Source: Sphingopyxis macrogoltabida
GTDB lineage: Bacteria; Pseudomonadota; Alphaproteobacteria; Sphingomonadales; Sphingomonadaceae
Assembly: GCF_001307295.1 (NCBI RefSeq)
Contig: NZ_CP012700.1
Coordinates: forward strand, 809,001 to 873,000
DNA: 64,000 nucleotides
Direction: 5' to 3'
In this document: in pieces, positions 26,400-34,514 of the stretch
Layout: the number at the start of each line of letters is the position of its first letter
How positions within the stretch are numbered: the first letter of the stretch is position 1
Position numbers and translations under genes: made by a program
Notes under the pieces: generated by a model
The model's database searches: none
Told to the model about the DNA's origin: nothing
What the model saw: only the letters and a program-made list of their open reading frames with translations

Positions 26400-26866
26400 C
26401 GACGATCCGCCTTGCCACCGCGCGTGTCGCCGACCTGCCGGCGGTGATGCGCGTCATGGAGGCGGCCTTCGATCCCGTTTATGGCGAAGCGTGGAGCGCG
26501 GCGCAACTGCTGACGCTCTTTGCCCTGCCGTCGGCGCGCGTTTCGCTGGCGTGGGACGGCGAGCGGCCATGCGGTTTTGCCGCCGCACGCATCGCGGGGC
26601 CGGAGAGCGAGCTCTTGCTGCTCGCGGTCGACCCCGACCGGCGCGGGCAGGGCGTCGGCAAGTTGTTGATGGACGATTGGCAGCAATGGGCGCTGCTCGA
26701 AGGTGCCGACGACTATTTCCTCGAAATGCGCGCCGACAATGACGCCGTTCATCTTTACCAGAGCGCCGGTTTCGCGGAATGCGGGCGCCGCTCGGCCTAT
26801 TACCGGGGCGCCGACGGCGTTCTGCGCGACGCGATTACCATGCGGCGGTCGGGCGTACGGTTATAA
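26396..26866 (+). CDS. rimI: Ribosomal protein bS18-alanine N-acetyltransferase (RimI-like GNAT)
   Basis: 156 residues, GNAT fold. The acetyl-CoA loop is RRGQGVGKLLMDDW and the C-terminal part is ADNDAVHLYQSAGFAECGRRSAYYRG, a RimI pattern. RimI acetylates the N-terminus of ribosomal protein S18. Coupling to tsaB supports the assignment; a more general GNAT role cannot be excluded. Confidence 0.92.
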   Translation: MTTIRLATARVADLPAVMRVMEAAFDPVYGEAWSAAQLLTLFALPSARVSLAWDGERPCGFAAARIAGPESELLLLAVDPDRRGQGVGKLLMDDWQQWALLEGADDYFLEMRADNDAVHLYQSAGFAECGRRSAYYRGADGVLRDAITMRRSGVRL

Positions 26867-26981
26867 CTTAGTATTCTACCGTTGCGGCTCCGGCATTTGT
26901 CTGGCAGGATAATCGACAGGCGGAAGAATAACGCTGATATTCTTGCCTGCTCTTCTGGGAAAATGATAAGGATACGCTCTC

Positions 26982-27413
26982 ATGTCGGATCAAGCCGATA
27001 CTTCTGAAATGCTTGTGACGTTGACCGCCGACATTGTCGCGGCGCACGTCAGCAACAACAGCGTCGCGATCTCCGATCTCGCGGTACTGATCAACAATGT
27101 CCACGCCGCGCTCTCCAACCTCGGTCATCAGGAAGTTCCGGAGGAAAAGCCGGTGCCTGCGGTTTCGATCCGTTCGTCGGTGAAGCCCGATCACATCGTC
27201 TGCCTCGAGGATGGCAAGAAACTGAAGATGCTGCGTCGCCACCTGATGACGCATTACGGCATGACCCCCGACGACTATCGCGCCAAATGGGGCCTGCCCG
27301 CCGACTATCCGATGGTCGCGCCGAACTATGCCGAGCGCCGCCGCGCGCTGGCGAAGGAAATCGGCCTCGGGACCAAGGGCCGCGGTGGCGGCCGCAAGCG
27401 CAAGAAGGCCTGA
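26982..27413 (+). CDS. mucR: MucR/Ros family zinc-finger transcriptional regulator
   Basis: 143 residues. The zinc-finger region reads DHIVCLEDGKKLKMLRRHLMTHYGMTPDDYRAKWGLP: one Cys, Asp three residues on (CxxD), then two His, the variant typical of MucR proteins where Ros has CxxC. N-terminal helices drive oligomerisation; the C-terminus is a basic GRGGGRKRKK tail. MucR proteins bind AT-rich DNA and act as global, H-NS-like repressors of exopolysaccharide, motility and symbiosis or virulence genes in alphaproteobacteria. The 115-bp upstream gap is relatively AT-rich, compatible with autoregulation. Confidence 0.95.
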   Translation: MSDQADTSEMLVTLTADIVAAHVSNNSVAISDLAVLINNVHAALSNLGHQEVPEEKPVPAVSIRSSVKPDHIVCLEDGKKLKMLRRHLMTHYGMTPDDYRAKWGLPADYPMVAPNYAERRRALAKEIGLGTKGRGGGRKRKKA

Positions 27414-27546
27414 GCCGCACGATCATCTGGCCCCATGCGGGCAGGGAAGGGCGGGACCAGACGGTGCCGCCCTTGTCCTATCGGCGGTGCGACCCTATAC
27501 AGTTCGCAGAACAAAGACATGGCTGCATATTGCAGGAAAGGCCAGC

Positions 27547-27972
27547 ATGACCGGTTCCATCGACCTCGAAGCCCTGTGCCACGAAAAGGGGCTGCGCATC
27601 ACCGAGCAGCGCCGCATCATTGCCCGCGTGATCTCCGATTCAGAGGATCATCCGGACGTCGAAACGCTGTACGAACGCGCGTCGAAGATCGACAGCGGCA
27701 TCTCGATCGCCACCGTTTACCGCACCGTCCGCCTGTTCGAAGAAGCGGGCATCCTCGACCGCCACGATTTCGGTGACGGCCGCTCGCGTTACGAAGCGGC
27801 GCCCGAGGCGCATCACGACCATCTGATCGACGTCGAAACGGGCAAGGTGATCGAATTCGTCGATCCCGAGCTCGAGGCGCTGCAAAAGGTGATCGCCGAA
27901 CGGCTGGGCTTCCGCCTCGTCGACCATCGCATGGAGCTTTATGGTGTCTCCCTCGATCGCAAGCGCGACTGA
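27547..27972 (+). CDS. fur: Fur family transcriptional regulator (Fur/Mur type)
   Basis: 141 residues from ATG 27547 with AGGAAAGG upstream. Winged-helix motifs (RITEQRRIIARVI, SIATVYRTVRLFEEAGIL) are followed by the regulatory metal site HHDHLIDVETGKVIEF. The structural-zinc CxxC pair of E. coli Fur is absent, as in alphaproteobacterial Fur/Mur, which may respond to manganese or act as an iron regulator alongside RirA/IscR-type proteins. Its 3' end overlaps plsC by 32 bp. Confidence 0.93.
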   Translation: MTGSIDLEALCHEKGLRITEQRRIIARVISDSEDHPDVETLYERASKIDSGISIATVYRTVRLFEEAGILDRHDFGDGRSRYEAAPEAHHDHLIDVETGKVIEFVDPELEALQKVIAERLGFRLVDHRMELYGVSLDRKRD

Positions 27973-28738
27973 TCGCGCCTCGATCACCTGGCGCTCGGTC
28001 GCGCGCCTGACCCTGATGGTCCTGGCGCTGCTGTTCCTGATCGTCCCGCATCTTTGCTATCGCGCCGTCGGGCGCCCGTCGCCGATGGTGATGGCGTTCC
28101 TCAACGCCGTCGGCTGGATCGCCGGACTGCGCGTCCGCACCACCGGCACCCGGCTCCGCCGCAACGTGCTGTTCGCCGCCAATCATCTGAGCTGGCTCGA
28201 TATCCTCGCGCTCGGCGGCGCGGCGCGCTCGGCCTTCGTGTCGAAGGCGGAGGTCGAGGATGTGCCGCTCGTCGGCTGGCTCGCCGACCAGAACCACACG
28301 ATTTACGTACAGCGCGAGGCGCGGCGCGACATCCATGCCCAGACCGACAGCCTGCGCGGTGCGCTGGCGCGCGGGCGCCCGGTGACGCTGTTTCCTGAAG
28401 GCACCACCGGGCCCGGCGACGGGTTGCTGCCGTTTCGTGGCTCGCTGTTCCAGGCGGTCGTCCCGCCGCCGCCGAACCTGCGCATCCAGCCCGTCTTCCT
28501 TGACTATGGCGACGAAGCGACCGCCATCGCCTGGCAGGATCCCGAATCGGGCCTCGACAATTTCAAGCGGCTGATCGCGCGCAAGCGGTCGATCCCGCTG
28601 ACCATCCACTATCTCGACCCGCTGCCCGCCGAGGTGATGCACGATCGCAAGGCGATCAGCGAGGCGGCGCGCGCCGCAATCGCCCGCCGCATGGCCGAGG
28701 TCGGCCGCCCTTCCGCCGCCGCGCTGCATCGCCTATAG
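27941..28738 (+). CDS. plsC: 1-acyl-sn-glycerol-3-phosphate acyltransferase
   Basis: 265 residues, one N-terminal membrane helix (~20-45). Acyltransferase motifs: [13 protein letters not shown] (HxxxxD), the FVSKAEV/VPLVGW block, FPEGTTG and a QPVFLDYGD block. It adds the second acyl chain in phosphatidic acid synthesis at the inner membrane. It starts inside the end of fur (32-bp overlap), so the two are translationally coupled. miaB follows after 7 bp. Confidence 0.93.
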   Translation: MVSPSIASATDRASITWRSVARLTLMVLALLFLIVPHLCYRAVGRPSPMVMAFLNAVGWIAGLRVRTTGTRLRRNVLFAANHLSWLDILALGGAARSAFVSKAEVEDVPLVGWLADQNHTIYVQREARRDIHAQTDSLRGALARGRPVTLFPEGTTGPGDGLLPFRGSLFQAVVPPPPNLRIQPVFLDYGDEATAIAWQDPESGLDNFKRLIARKRSIPLTIHYLDPLPAEVMHDRKAISEAARAAIARRMAEVGRPSAAALHRL

Positions 28739-28745
28739 CGCGCCG

Positions 28746-30095
28746 ATGAAGTCCGACTCTCCCCAAAATCCTCCCAAGACCTTCCACGTCAAATCCTTCG
28801 GCTGTCAGATGAACGTCTATGACGGCGAGCGCATGGCCGAGATGCTGGGTGCCGAGGGTTATGTCGCCGCGGCTGAGGGCGCCGACGCCGACCTGGTTGT
28901 GCTCAACACCTGCCACATCCGCGAAAAGGCGGCCGAGAAAGTCTATTCGGACATCGGCCGGCTGAAGCGTGCCGACGGCAGCCGCCCGACGATCGCCGTC
29001 GCCGGCTGCGTCGCGCAGGCCGAGGGCGCCGAAATCGCGCGCCGCGCGCCGAGCGTCGACGTCGTCGTCGGCCCGCAAGCATATCACCGCCTGCCCGACC
29101 TGATCGCGCGCGCCGCGAAGGGCGAGAAGGCTGTCGATCTCGACATGCCGGCCGAGAGCAAGTTCGGCGCCCTGCCGAAGCGCGCCGGCGGCCAGCGCCC
29201 GACCGCTTTCCTGACCGTGCAGGAAGGCTGCGACAAATTCTGCACCTATTGCGTCGTCCCCTATACGCGCGGCGCGGAGATCAGCCGGCCCTTCGCCGAC
29301 CTGATCGCCGAGGCGCGCGCGCTGGTTGCGGGCGGCGTCCGCGAGATCACCCTGCTCGGGCAGAACGTCAACGCCTGGGACGGCGAAGACGAGAAGGGCA
29401 GGGCGATCGGCCTCGACGGGCTGATCCGCGAACTCGCCCGCGAGGACGGGCTCGAACGCATCCGCTATACCACCAGCCATCCGAACGACATGACCGAGGG
29501 GCTGATCGCCGCGCATGGCGAGGTCGACAAGCTGATGCCCTTCCTTCACCTGCCGGTGCAGGCGGGCAGCGACCGCATCCTTGCCGCGATGAACCGCAGC
29601 CATTCGGTCGACAGCTATTTGAAGGTCATCGAGCGCGTCCGCGCCGCGCGTCCCGACACCGCCATTTCGGGCGATTTCATCGTCGGCTTCCCCGGCGAGA
29701 CCGAAGAGGATTTTCAGGCGACGCTCGATATCGTCCGCGCCACCAATTACGCGATGGCGTACAGCTTCAAATATTCGCGTCGCCCCGGCACGCCCGCCGC
29801 GACGATGGGCGACCAGATCGACGAAGCGGTAATGAACGACCGTCTCCAGCGGCTGCAGGCCTTGCTCAACGAACAACAGCACGCCTTCAACGCGGCGACC
29901 GTCGGCCGCACGACGCGCCTGCTGCTCGAACGCAAGGGCAAGCTCGAAGGTCAGCTCATCGGCAAGTCGCCTTGGCTCCAGTCGGTGCATGTCATCGCGC
30001 CGGGGCTCAAGATCGGCGACATGATCGATGTTCGCATCGTCTCGGCCGGGGCCAACAGCGTCGGGGCCGAAGCCCTGATGGAAGAGGTCGCCTAG
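28746..30095 (+). CDS. miaB: tRNA-2-methylthio-N6-dimethylallyladenosine synthase
   Basis: 449 residues. An N-terminal UPF0004 domain with Cys20, Cys56 and Cys88 (second Fe-S cluster), a radical-SAM domain with Cys162, Cys166 and Cys169 in [10 protein letters not shown], and a C-terminal TRAM domain ([13 protein letters not shown]...). It methylthiolates i6A37 of tRNAs reading UNN codons. It lies in a core run with plsC (7 bp upstream) and phoH (131 bp downstream). Confidence 0.97.
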   Translation: MKSDSPQNPPKTFHVKSFGCQMNVYDGERMAEMLGAEGYVAAAEGADADLVVLNTCHIREKAAEKVYSDIGRLKRADGSRPTIAVAGCVAQAEGAEIARRAPSVDVVVGPQAYHRLPDLIARAAKGEKAVDLDMPAESKFGALPKRAGGQRPTAFLTVQEGCDKFCTYCVVPYTRGAEISRPFADLIAEARALVAGGVREITLLGQNVNAWDGEDEKGRAIGLDGLIRELAREDGLERIRYTTSHPNDMTEGLIAAHGEVDKLMPFLHLPVQAGSDRILAAMNRSHSVDSYLKVIERVRAARPDTAISGDFIVGFPGETEEDFQATLDIVRATNYAMAYSFKYSRRPGTPAATMGDQIDEAVMNDRLQRLQALLNEQQHAFNAATVGRTTRLLLERKGKLEGQLIGKSPWLQSVHVIAPGLKIGDMIDVRIVSAGANSVGAEALMEEVA

Positions 30096-30108
30096 TGCGA
30101 CTGGCGCG

Positions 30109-30190
30109 GTGTGTCTCCGCGAAGACACACTCGGCCTCCTTCCGTCGTATTCGCAGCCTGCAAGTCATGGACTCCCATCATGGCGGGAGT
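30109..30190. other. Two hairpins in the miaB-phoH gap
   Basis: First stem: GTGTGTCT (30109-30116) pairs perfectly with AGACACAC (30123-30130) around a 6-base loop. Second stem: ACTCCC (30171-30176) pairs with GGGAGT (30185-30190) around an 8-base loop. Neither is followed by a T-run, so they are not classical intrinsic terminators. They may be RNA processing or stability elements between two operon halves, or a leader structure for phoH. Confidence 0.45.
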
Positions 30191-30225
30191 ACAGTCATGT
30201 CATCGATCGAAGGAGCCTTGCCCAT

Positions 30226-31233
30226 ATGTCCAAACGCCCGCTGACTGCCTCCACCCCCGCCGAACCCGGCGACCGCGTCCGACTGACGGCGGAATTTGAG
30301 CGAACGCAGCTTTTGGGCCTCCTCTTCGGCGAATTCGACCGCAACCTCGTCGCCATCGAAAACCGCCTCGGCGTCTATATTTCAGCGCGCGGCAACCGCG
30401 TCCAGATCGAGGGTGAGGCCGAGGCCGCGGCGCGCGCCCGCGACGTGCTCACCGAACTCTATAACCGCATCGAACAGGGGCAGGAGGTCGACGCGGGACT
30501 AGTCGACGGGGTGATCGCGATGTCGGCGCAGCCGACGCTCGCCGGCATCATCCGCCACGACAAGGACGAAGCGCCGACGGTGATGATCCGCACGCGCAAG
30601 AAGACCATCGTCCCGCGCGCGCCGTCGCAGGTCCCCTATATGCAGGCGCTCGCCCGCGACGACATCATCTTCGCGCTCGGCCCGGCGGGGACGGGCAAGA
30701 CCTATCTCGCTGTCGCACAGGCGGTGGCGCAGCTCATCACCGGCAGCGTCCAGCGCCTCATCCTGTCGCGTCCCGCGGTCGAAGCGGGGGAGAAGCTCGG
30801 CTTCCTGCCTGGCGACATGAAGGAAAAGGTCGATCCCTATCTGCGCCCGCTCTACGATGCGCTCCACGACTGCCTGCCCGCCGAACAGGTCGAGCGGCGC
30901 ATCGCATCGGGCGAGATCGAGATTGCGCCGCTCGCCTTCATGCGGGGCCGCACGCTCGCTGACGCCTTCATCATCCTCGACGAGGCGCAGAACACGACCA
31001 TCCCGCAGATGAAGATGTTCCTCACCCGCTTCGGCATGAACAGCCGCATGGTGATCTGCGGCGACCCCAAGCAGGTGGATCTGCCGCTCCCCGCCAGCTC
31101 GGGCCTCGCCGATGCGGTCGGGCGCCTTGAGGGGGTCGAGGGCATCAACGTCAGCTATTTCACCAGCGCCGACGTCGTCCGTCATCCGATCGTCGGGCGG
31201 ATCGTCGATGCCTATGAAGGGCCGGGGGCGTAG
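30226..31233 (+). CDS. phoH: PhoH-like ATPase (PhoH/YbeZ)
   Basis: 335 residues from ATG 30226, with AAGGAG eleven bases upstream. Walker A is GPAGTGKT; Walker B is AFIILDEAQNTT, and GDPKQVDLP follows. An N-terminal KH-like region precedes the ATPase. PhoH/YbeZ works with YbeY in rRNA maturation and ribosome quality control, and the genes are normally adjacent; here ybeY is 14.7 kb away with other operons in between. An upstream in-frame extension to 30109 codes for unrelated sequence and is rejected. Confidence 0.95.
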   Translation: MSKRPLTASTPAEPGDRVRLTAEFERTQLLGLLFGEFDRNLVAIENRLGVYISARGNRVQIEGEAEAAARARDVLTELYNRIEQGQEVDAGLVDGVIAMSAQPTLAGIIRHDKDEAPTVMIRTRKKTIVPRAPSQVPYMQALARDDIIFALGPAGTGKTYLAVAQAVAQLITGSVQRLILSRPAVEAGEKLGFLPGDMKEKVDPYLRPLYDALHDCLPAEQVERRIASGEIEIAPLAFMRGRTLADAFIILDEAQNTTIPQMKMFLTRFGMNSRMVICGDPKQVDLPLPASSGLADAVGRLEGVEGINVSYFTSADVVRHPIVGRIVDAYEGPGA

Positions 31234-31257
31234 AGGGGATAGACGGCCCCATTTTTG

Positions 31258-31332
31258 TCGTCACCCCGGACTTGATCCGGGGTCCATGATTTCGGCGCCG
31301 CGGTGGATCCCGGATCAAGTCCGGGATGACGA
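31258..31332. repeat. REP-like palindromic element, type 1, copy 1
   Basis: A 75-bp element whose two ends are near-perfect inverted repeats, each with its own small palindrome (CCCGGACTTGATCCGGG type). A second 75-bp copy with the same ends is at 58176-58250, and the two differ at only a few internal positions. It lies between phoH and the convergent secreted-protein gene and may also end transcription. Confidence 0.85.
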
Positions 31333-31354
31333 TACAAAGGGGGAGTATCCGTTC

Positions 31355-32212
31355 CTAACTCCCGACCTTCTTGAATGTCACCGGCGTGGCGTTTCCGCCG
31401 GGCGCGATTTCGCGCGTGCCCTTGCGCACGGTGCCGTCGGGCCAGCGCACCTGATAGACGAAGCGGCCCGAGATGTTCCTGGTGACGCCGGTCTCGACCT
31501 CGTTCCATTTGCAGGCAAAGCGGTCCCACGGATCGGGCTGCTTGCGGACGCAAACTTTGAAGGCGAAGGCGCTGATCATCCACAATTGGCCGGCCGGAGG
31601 CTCGGTGCGGAATTTGACGCCGGGGGCAGGCGGCGAGCGGACCGCACCCAACCGCGGACGGCTTGGCGCGGCCATCGGCGGCGGCGTGCAGTCGCGATAT
31701 TCGAAAACCGGAGGCAAAGGCGCCTTGGCGCCGGCGCGTGCGGCCTCCAGCGCTTCGGCCAGCGACGTATAGGGATCGCCGTTCGTCTCCCTGTCTTCCG
31801 CTCTGGCGATCGATTCGCGTTCGAAAGCCAGCAGCGGTTCGGCATAGATGCTGGCCGGGTAATGCATCCGGCGCAGCTCGGCCTGCAGCCGTGCGGTTTC
31901 CAGCGCGACATAGCCATAGCGTTCCAGCAGCGGATCGGACGTCTCGCCCCCCGGCCGTTCGACATCGCAAGCAACCAGATTATAGGATTGTTCGGGCGTC
32001 GCGGGCAGGTCGCTCGCCGGCCGCGGGAATTCGGCGACCTGTGCCTCGGCCGCGATGCGGATGTCGTAATAGCCGCCGGGGTACCAGGACTGCTGCGGCA
32101 CATCGGCTTCCAGCGCCTTCATGGCTGCACCGTCATCGGCCGTGGCGTCCTGCGCCACGGCAACGGACGGGCTTGCCAGCATCAGCAGCGCCGCAATCGT
32201 CCGGCCGCCCAT
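31355..32212 (-). CDS. Secreted protein of unknown function, paralogue 2 of TIR operon
   Basis: 285 residues with a signal peptide (MGGRTIAALLMLASPSVAVA, cut near residue 20). The mature part has two blocks shared with the preceding gene: an N-terminal SWYPGGYYDIRIAAEAQVAEFPR block and a C-terminal FAFKVCVRKQPDPWDRFACKWNEVETGV block followed by SGRFVYQVRWPDGTVRKGTREI. Conserved Cys residues in VACDVE and in the VC..FAC stretch suggest disulfides, consistent with the periplasm. It starts two bases after its paralogue and is the last gene of the TIR operon. The family is not recognised; no enzyme motif is seen. Confidence 0.85.
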   Translation of the reverse strand: MGGRTIAALLMLASPSVAVAQDATADDGAAMKALEADVPQQSWYPGGYYDIRIAAEAQVAEFPRPASDLPATPEQSYNLVACDVERPGGETSDPLLERYGYVALETARLQAELRRMHYPASIYAEPLLAFERESIARAEDRETNGDPYTSLAEALEAARAGAKAPLPPVFEYRDCTPPPMAAPSRPRLGAVRSPPAPGVKFRTEPPAGQLWMISAFAFKVCVRKQPDPWDRFACKWNEVETGVTRNISGRFVYQVRWPDGTVRKGTREIAPGGNATPVTFKKVGS

Positions 32213-32214
32213 CG

Positions 32215-33195
32215 TCAGCTTCCGACTTTCTTGAAGGTCACCACGGCCGCGACCGCCTCATCTTCGTAATTGGGAACGATGTCGCGGGTTCCCTTGCGCA
32301 CCGCCCCGTCGGGCCATTTGACCTGATAGACATAGCGGCCGGAAAGCTGCTTCTCGACGCCGGTTTCGATCTCGTTCCACTTGCAGGCGAAGCGATCCCA
32401 CGGGTCGGGTCTCTTGCGGGTGCAAACCTTGAACGCGAAGGTGTTGATCAGCAGCACCTTGCCCTGCGGCGGCACCGTCTTGACGATGACGCTGCTCCCT
32501 TCGCCGGCGCCGCAACCGCCGTCGGCGAGCACTTTCGGCAGCTTCGGCGCCAGCCGCTCGCGGTTCGCCTCGACCGCCTTGGCGAGCAGGAAATAGGGGT
32601 CGTTATAGGTTTCGCTTTCGTCCATGCCGGCGTCGGCCGGGGGTGCGGCCTCCATCGACGCAGCATCCGCTGCCGCATCGGTAGCAACCTCCGCGACCGC
32701 TGCGTCGGCAGCGGCGTTCGCTTCCATCGCCATCGCGTCGCTCATTTCGGCTTCGGACACGGGTTCGGGTGCGGTTTTGGCCTCTTCGATCTTCGCCTTC
32801 TCGAACTCCAGCAGCGGTCCGGCATAAACCGCGAGCGGATATTTCATCCGCTCGAACTCGCCGCGCAGCCGCGCGACCTCGAGCGCCACCGGGCCATAGC
32901 GCGCGGTCAGCGGGTCGGTTTCGTCGAGGCTGACATATTCGGCGTTGCAGTCGATGACGTCGTAATAGGGTGGCTGCCCATCGCCCCAGTCCATCGTCAG
33001 CGTCTCGCGCGGGAAATCGGCGACCTGCCCCTCGGCGGCGATGCGGATGTCGTAATAGCCGTCGGGGTACCAGCTTTGCGGCGGCACCCGCGTTTCGATC
33101 GCTTTGAGCCCCGCGGCATCGATCGGTTCCTTCGCGGTCGCCGTCACCGGAGACGCCACCGCAGCCAGCAGCATCAGCATCTTTGCCTTGTGCAT
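32215..33195 (-). CDS. Secreted protein of unknown function, paralogue 1 of TIR operon
   Basis: 326 residues with a signal peptide (MHKAKMLMLLAAVASPVTATA). It shares with its neighbour the SWYPDGYYDIRIAAEGQVADFPR block and the PDPWDRFACKWNEIETGV block plus SGRYVYQVKWPDGAVRKGTRDI. Between these it has an extra Ala/Glu/Asp-rich, probably disordered linker (~residues 140-200), which the other paralogue lacks. It starts one base after the TIR gene stop. Tandem duplication followed by divergence is evident. No catalytic motif is recognised; the Cys pattern suggests a disulfide-bonded periplasmic domain. Confidence 0.85.
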   Translation of the reverse strand: MHKAKMLMLLAAVASPVTATAKEPIDAAGLKAIETRVPPQSWYPDGYYDIRIAAEGQVADFPRETLTMDWGDGQPPYYDVIDCNAEYVSLDETDPLTARYGPVALEVARLRGEFERMKYPLAVYAGPLLEFEKAKIEEAKTAPEPVSEAEMSDAMAMEANAAADAAVAEVATDAAADAASMEAAPPADAGMDESETYNDPYFLLAKAVEANRERLAPKLPKVLADGGCGAGEGSSVIVKTVPPQGKVLLINTFAFKVCTRKRPDPWDRFACKWNEIETGVEKQLSGRYVYQVKWPDGAVRKGTRDIVPNYEDEAVAAVVTFKKVGS

Positions 33196-33196
33196 A

Positions 33197-34177
33197 TCAA
33201 CCCTCCTGTTTCAGCCGCCGCGGGCCGCCCATCCATCCCGCCACCAGCAGCGCTGCCACCGCCGCCGCAAGCGCCCATGCGCTGCCGAGCATCAGCTTCA
33301 CCCGCCCGATCGACGCGGCCGTCCACAGCATCGCCGGATCATAGGCCGCATCGGCGAGCGCGTCGGACGGCAGGTCGGGGCATTCGGCCGCGAACACCAG
33401 CTTCGCGTCAGGCGTACACTCGGTGCCGCGCACCAGCGGCGCGCCATTTTCACCGGCGATGACATAGGCGCTGCGCGTCCAGCCATATCCCGCTGCCGCC
33501 GCGAGCAACAGCGCGAGCAGCACGCCGCGCACCCAGCCTCTGGTCCATAGTTTTGCGCCGCCGGCGGCAATCGCCCCTACGGGGATTGCGATGGCGAGCA
33601 GTGCGGCGAGCCAGCCGACCGGCGATTCCGGCGGAGCCAGCCCGCCCAGCCAGGCGGCGAGCAGCAGCAGCGCCAGCACCGCGCCGCTCGCGCCCGCGCG
33701 GACCAGCGCGTTGTTCCAGCTCACGCTTTTCGTGCCGCGCGCCTTGCGCGGGATATAATCGCCGCGGCCTGCCGCGCCGTTCACCAACTGGCCGACGACA
33801 TCGCACAGCCGGACGATATGGTCCTCGACCGGCGGCGACAGCGCGTCGAGCCAGTGCGGGACGCTCATGAAATATTCGAGGCTGCGTTCGGGCAGCACAT
33901 CCTCGATGCGAAAGGGGATGATCGGCAGGCCCAGGTGCACCGCGCGCTCGACCTCGCGCAGGATCTGCGGCGACGCATTGGCGTTCTGCGAAAAGACCAG
34001 CACGAACACGGCCGATTCCTTCAGCCCGTCGATGATCGCCTCGCCCCACGATGCGCCGGGCAGGATGTCGCGCGGCGCGATCCAGCAGCGATGCCCGCGC
34101 TCCTCCAGCAGCGCACACACCATGTTTGCGACGGTGCGGTCCTTCGACGAATAGCTGATGAAAACCTGTGCCGGCAT
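33197..34177 (-). CDS. Membrane-anchored TIR domain protein
   Basis: 326 residues from ATG 34175-34177. An N-terminal TIR domain (residues ~1-135) starts VFISYSSKDRTVANMVCALL and continues CWIAPRDILPGASWGEAI, then REVERAV, where Glu75 or Glu77 is the candidate NADase glutamate. Four hydrophobic segments follow (~160-180, 190-210, 217-236, 292-316). A ~55-residue loop with two Cys between segments 3 and 4 should face the periplasm, where the two downstream secreted paralogues would be. All three genes are 1-2 bp apart on the same strand and form one operon. Bacterial TIR proteins often degrade NAD+ in defence or signalling; the role here is unknown. Confidence 0.88.
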   Translation of the reverse strand: MPAQVFISYSSKDRTVANMVCALLEERGHRCWIAPRDILPGASWGEAIIDGLKESAVFVLVFSQNANASPQILREVERAVHLGLPIIPFRIEDVLPERSLEYFMSVPHWLDALSPPVEDHIVRLCDVVGQLVNGAAGRGDYIPRKARGTKSVSWNNALVRAGASGAVLALLLLAAWLGGLAPPESPVGWLAALLAIAIPVGAIAAGGAKLWTRGWVRGVLLALLLAAAAGYGWTRSAYVIAGENGAPLVRGTECTPDAKLVFAAECPDLPSDALADAAYDPAMLWTAASIGRVKLMLGSAWALAAAVAALLVAGWMGGPRRLKQEG

Positions 34178-34262
34178 GGCTATCCCCCGGTGCGCATCAT
34201 GGCGCGCGCGGAAGGGAAGGGCAATTGGGGATTGGAGTAAGGAAGGTCCGGTTTCGGCCGAT

Positions 34263-34415
34263 AGCGGACATGCAGTCCTCCCTGTCGCATAGCGATGGGG
34301 AGGTGGCAGCCGCGTAACGGCTAACGGAAGCGCTCGCTGCGCTCGCCGCCCTTCCATCACCCTTCGGGCGGTCCCCTCCCCACGGCTGCGCCGCAGGGAA
34401 GCAGCAACGTCCGCT
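34263..34415. repeat. Palindrome-rich intergenic element (~150 bp)
   Basis: The 337-bp gap between the divergent TIR and diguanylate cyclase genes contains nested inverted repeats: outer AGCGGAC ... GTCCGCT (34264 and 34409), and inner GGGGAGGTGGCAGCCG ... CCCCTCCCCACGGCTGC arms. It resembles the dispersed intergenic repeats of sphingomonads. No coding potential is seen in the rest of the gap. Confidence 0.5.
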
Positions 34416-34514
34416 CCTCACCTTAAAGCGGTCGTCACCGGGTATCGCGTGCCATCAAAATGATTTGCTAACCCGGCACTGCCAACATCCCTCCGACACT
34501 GTATTGGATGGCAG

